DNA of 7,064 nt from assembly GCA_041690535.1 (NCBI GenBank), contig JAWLHA010000119.1, forward strand, positions 1 to 7,064, written 5' to 3'. Each line of letters starts with the position of its first letter. The stretch's first letter is position 1. The notes beneath the pieces are model-generated. The model saw only the letters and a program-made list of their open reading frames with translations. It ran no database searches and was not told where the DNA came from. A program made the position numbers and the translations under genes. Positions 5,275 to 7,064 of the stretch are shown here, in pieces. Source of the DNA: JAWLHA01 sp041690535. Lineage in GTDB: Bacteria > Pseudomonadota > Gammaproteobacteria > Thiohalomonadales > Thiohalomonadaceae.

Positions 5275-6645
5275 ATGCAATCGGCCCAGATGACCCCCCT
5301 CGAACGCCGCGCTGCCGTCTCTCTCGCCGGCATCTTCGGCCTGCGCATGCTCGGGCTGTTCATGATCATGCCGGTGTTCGCCCTCTATGCCGAACACCTC
5401 GAGGGTGTCACCCCCCTGCTGGTCGGCATTGCCATCGGCGCCTACGGCCTCACCCAGGCGCTGCTGCAGATCCCCTTCGGCATGCTCTCCGACCGCTTCG
5501 GCCGTAAACCGGTGATCACCGCCGGCCTGCTCATCTTCGCCGCCGGCAGCGTGGTGGCCGCCATGGCCACCACCATCGAGGGGGTGATCCTCGGCCGGGC
5601 GCTGCAGGGGGCCGGGGCCATCGCCGCGGCAGTCATGGCCCTCGCCGCCGACCTCACCCGCGAGGAGCACCGCACCAAGGCCATGGCCATCATCGGCATG
5701 ACCATCGGCATGTCGTTTCTGGTGGCGATGATCGGCGGGCCCGTGCTCAACCAGTTCGTCGGCGTCCCCGGGATCTTCTGGCTCACGGCGGTGCTGGCCT
5801 TGGGCGGGATCGCGGTCGTGCATCTGTGGGTGCCGCGGCCGGCCCGCTGCCGCTTTCATCGTGACACCCAGCCGGTTCCGGCCCAGTTTGCCCAGGTGCT
5901 CGCCGACCGCCAACTGCTGCGGCTGGATTTGGGCATTCTCATCCTGCACACCGCCATGACCGCCAGCTTCGTGGTCATTCCCCTGGCGTTGCGGGATGCC
6001 GGGTTTGCCCCGGCCGATCACTGGCAGCTCTACCTGGGGGTGATGGTGCTCGGCATGGCCGCCTCCATCCCCTTCATCATCATTGCCGAGAAGAAGCGGC
6101 GCATGAAGGCGGTGTTCGTCGGCGCGGTGGCCGCCCTGGCATTGAGCGAAGTGGGGCTGGCGGAGTTCCATGGGAGCTTCGCCGTCATGGCCATTCTGCT
6201 GTGGCTCTTCTTCTCCGCGTTCAACCTGCTGGAGGCCACCCTGCCATCGCTCATCGCCAAGATCGCCCCGGCCGAGAGCAAGGGGACGGCCATGGGGGTC
6301 TACTCCAGCTCCCAGTTCGTGGGTGCGTTCATTGGCGGGGCCGCCGGCGGGTGGATCCACGGGGCCTACGGCTTTGGCGGGGTGTTCGCCTTCTGCGCCG
6401 CGCTCATCCTGCTGTGGCTCGGTTTGGCGGCCACGATGCGCGAACCGCCGTATCTCTCCACCCGGATGATCAACCTGGGCTCGGTGGATACCCAACGCGC
6501 TTCAGAGCTGGAAGCCGCTCTGGCCCAAGTGACCGGCGTGGCGGCCGTAGCCGTCGATGCCGAAGAGGGCATCGCCTACCTCAAGGTAGACAGCCTCCTT
6601 GTGAATGATGGTGAATTGAGCGCATTCTCCGCTGCCGAATCGTAG
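5275..6645 (+). CDS. YajR-like MFS transporter with C-terminal ferredoxin-like (YAM) domain
   Basis: This is an inner-membrane major facilitator transporter, probably a proton-coupled exporter; its substrate cannot be told from sequence. The 456 residues show about 12 hydrophobic segments between residues 15 and 387. The MFS motif A GMLSDRFGRK (69-78) sits between the second and third. After the last helix a soluble tail (about 395-456) contains MINLGSVD, ASELEAALAQVTGVAAVAVDAEEG and IAYLKVD, a small HMA/ferredoxin-like fold. E. coli YajR (454 aa) has the same plan, with a cytoplasmic YAM domain of this kind. The ATG at 5275 follows a weak GGGAAG at 4-base spacing. uvrA diverges from its 5' side; in Pseudomonas and relatives an MFS gene lies between uvrA and ssb. 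Here no ssb follows; repeats do. The frame is intact. Confidence 0.88.
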   Translation: MQSAQMTPLERRAAVSLAGIFGLRMLGLFMIMPVFALYAEHLEGVTPLLVGIAIGAYGLTQALLQIPFGMLSDRFGRKPVITAGLLIFAAGSVVAAMATTIEGVILGRALQGAGAIAAAVMALAADLTREEHRTKAMAIIGMTIGMSFLVAMIGGPVLNQFVGVPGIFWLTAVLALGGIAVVHLWVPRPARCRFHRDTQPVPAQFAQVLADRQLLRLDLGILILHTAMTASFVVIPLALRDAGFAPADHWQLYLGVMVLGMAASIPFIIIAEKKRRMKAVFVGAVAALALSEVGLAEFHGSFAVMAILLWLFFSAFNLLEATLPSLIAKIAPAESKGTAMGVYSSSQFVGAFIGGAAGGWIHGAYGFGGVFAFCAALILLWLGLAATMREPPYLSTRMINLGSVDTQRASELEAALAQVTGVAAVAVDAEEGIAYLKVDSLLVNDGELSAFSAAES

Positions 6646-6655
6646 AGAACCCCCG

Positions 6656-6679
6656 CTAGAGCACCGACCAGGTAAACCG
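6656..6679 (-). repeat. Left arm of an imperfect inverted repeat around the REP pair
   Basis: The reverse complement of this stretch matches 6822-6846 at 21 of 24 aligned bases plus one single-base gap, including the exact nine-mer TCGGTGCTC. The arms lie 56 bp and 13 bp from the REP pair. They may be remnants of an older element or duplication, or chance. Confidence 0.35.
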
Positions 6680-6735
6680 AAAGATCGCCAATCGCAGCCA
6701 AGTTGCGCCGCAGGTGGCGGGTGCAGCGAACCGAG

Positions 6736-6808
6736 GTAGGGTGGATAAGCGCAGCGCATCCACCGTGCGGCGTCGAATTGGTGGATGCGCTGCGCTTATC
6801 CACCCTAC
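6736..6808. repeat. BIME-like pair of perfectly inverted REPs (REP12-13)
   Basis: A plus REP (6736-6764) and a minus REP (6780-6808) are exact reverse complements over all 29 bp, GTAG heads outermost, separated by 15 bp (GTGCGGCGTCGAATT). Both have CAG loops. Together they could fold as two hairpins or as one long 29-bp stem. The pair lies 90 bp after the MFS stop codon and is the only structured element that could end that transcript. It is the same REP family as near the RAYT gene, about 4.4 kb away. Confidence 0.93.
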
Positions 6809-6821
6809 ATGTTGGGCGTGT

Positions 6822-6846
6822 CGGATTTATCTGTTCGGTGCTCCAG
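6822..6846 (+). repeat. Right arm of the imperfect inverted repeat around the REP pair
   Basis: This is the partner of 6656-6679: CGG, TTTA, CTG and TCGGTGCTC are shared in the same order. The surrounding 6809-6936 shows no gene that I can support. A plus-strand frame ending near 6902 reads TATTPEEIFAE, which looks protein-like, but its upstream part is REP sequence. Confidence 0.35.
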
Positions 6847-6936
6847 TTTGGGGAGAACGGATACTTACGGCGACAACGCCAGAGGAAATCTTCGCCGAAT
6901 AGGCGCGTGGGATAGGCAAGGGCGACCCCGGCATCG

Positions 6937-7064
6937 GCAAGAGGCGCCCCCCGGGCCGAATGGCCTGGCGAAGCCGTCTTCGCGGCGAGGGCGCCGCTCC
7001 TCCCCCCATAGGTGAACCGGTGACGAGATTAGCAAGAGGCGCCCCCCGGGCCGAATGGCCTGGC
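6937..7064. repeat. Exact 33-bp direct repeat, 95-bp period, with GC-rich hairpins
   Basis: The 33 bases at 6937-6969 recur exactly at 7032-7064, where the window ends, so the match may continue and the true unit may be 95 bp in tandem. Each copy contains GGCC-GAAT-GGCC. After the first copy come GCGAAG-CCGT-CTTCGC (6968-6983) and the overlapping GCGGCG-AGGG-CGCCGC (6982-6997) followed by CTCCTCC. This GCGGCG...CGCCGCTCC shape resembles REP palindromes of other proteobacteria, but it is a different family from the GTAG REPs here. The spacing is too long for a usual CRISPR spacer. Confidence 0.75.

Noticed and set aside
5272..6495. 407-codon open frame on the minus strand
   Set aside because: It is antisense to the MFS gene and rich in His, Gly, Glu and Asp with no recognisable domain; a shadow frame in GC-rich DNA.
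6646..6735. Minus-strand frame with a hydrophobic stretch (IGDLSVYLVGALAGVLYD)
   Set aside because: It starts inside the REP pair, overlaps the end of the MFS gene and has no ribosome site or family resemblance.
6937..7064. CRISPR array at the right edge
   Set aside because: Only two repeats are visible, the interval is 62 bp, and that interval contains further GC-rich palindromes.

Overview
The window reads as a piece of a GC-rich gammaproteobacterial chromosome. The evidence is a UvrA and a YajR-type transporter transcribed divergently from a short shared intergenic region (a neighbourhood I know from gammaproteobacteria such as Pseudomonas), an E. coli-like APS kinase, and abundant REP-type palindromes with a REP-associated tyrosine transposase (RAYT). 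A sulfur-oxidising or purple-sulfur lineage (Chromatiales-like) would fit the repeat style, but that is only an impression. A run of exactly 100 N (1645-1744) shows that this is a draft scaffold.

Layout: 1-95 holds small hairpins whose minus-strand loops carry ANGGA motifs. cysC (235-852, +) encodes adenylylsulfate kinase. Three tandem REPs (927-1082) follow, then a RAYT gene (1092-1610, -), the assembly gap, and a repeat block (1745-2317). That block has two long composite units, one truncated unit and two more tandem REPs. uvrA (2325-5174, -) begins 7 bp beyond the last REP. A 100-bp divergent intergenic region separates uvrA from a 456-aa YajR-like MFS transporter (5275-6645, +). Beyond it lie a perfectly inverted REP pair (6736-6808) and an exact 33-bp direct repeat with GC-rich hairpins that runs to the window edge (6937-7064). 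No coding gene is supported after 6645.

The main interest is the REP/RAYT system. I count 13 REP or REP-derived copies. Nine read on + and four on -. The intact ones have a GTAG head, a 7-bp stem, a two-base AA bulge, a 3-bp inner stem and a triloop that is AAG or CAG. The RAYT, with an HIH motif and a YVHYNP tyrosine motif, is flanked by REPs pointing in opposite directions, as in a REPtron. The repeat block also contains a 48/58-bp palindrome with GTAAGCG ends, flanked by near-identical GTTTTTCT direct repeats. It looks like a miniature inverted-repeat element inserted into a REP cluster, which was then tandemly amplified. Its loop is a 10-bp VNTR (two versus three units). A 92-bp direct repeat with one mismatch brackets the whole RAYT module.

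The protein-coding genes do not form one pathway: cysC acts in sulfate activation, uvrA in nucleotide excision repair and the MFS protein in transport. What links them is their use as borders for repeat expansion, with REPs placed directly after the stop codons of the RAYT gene and uvrA.
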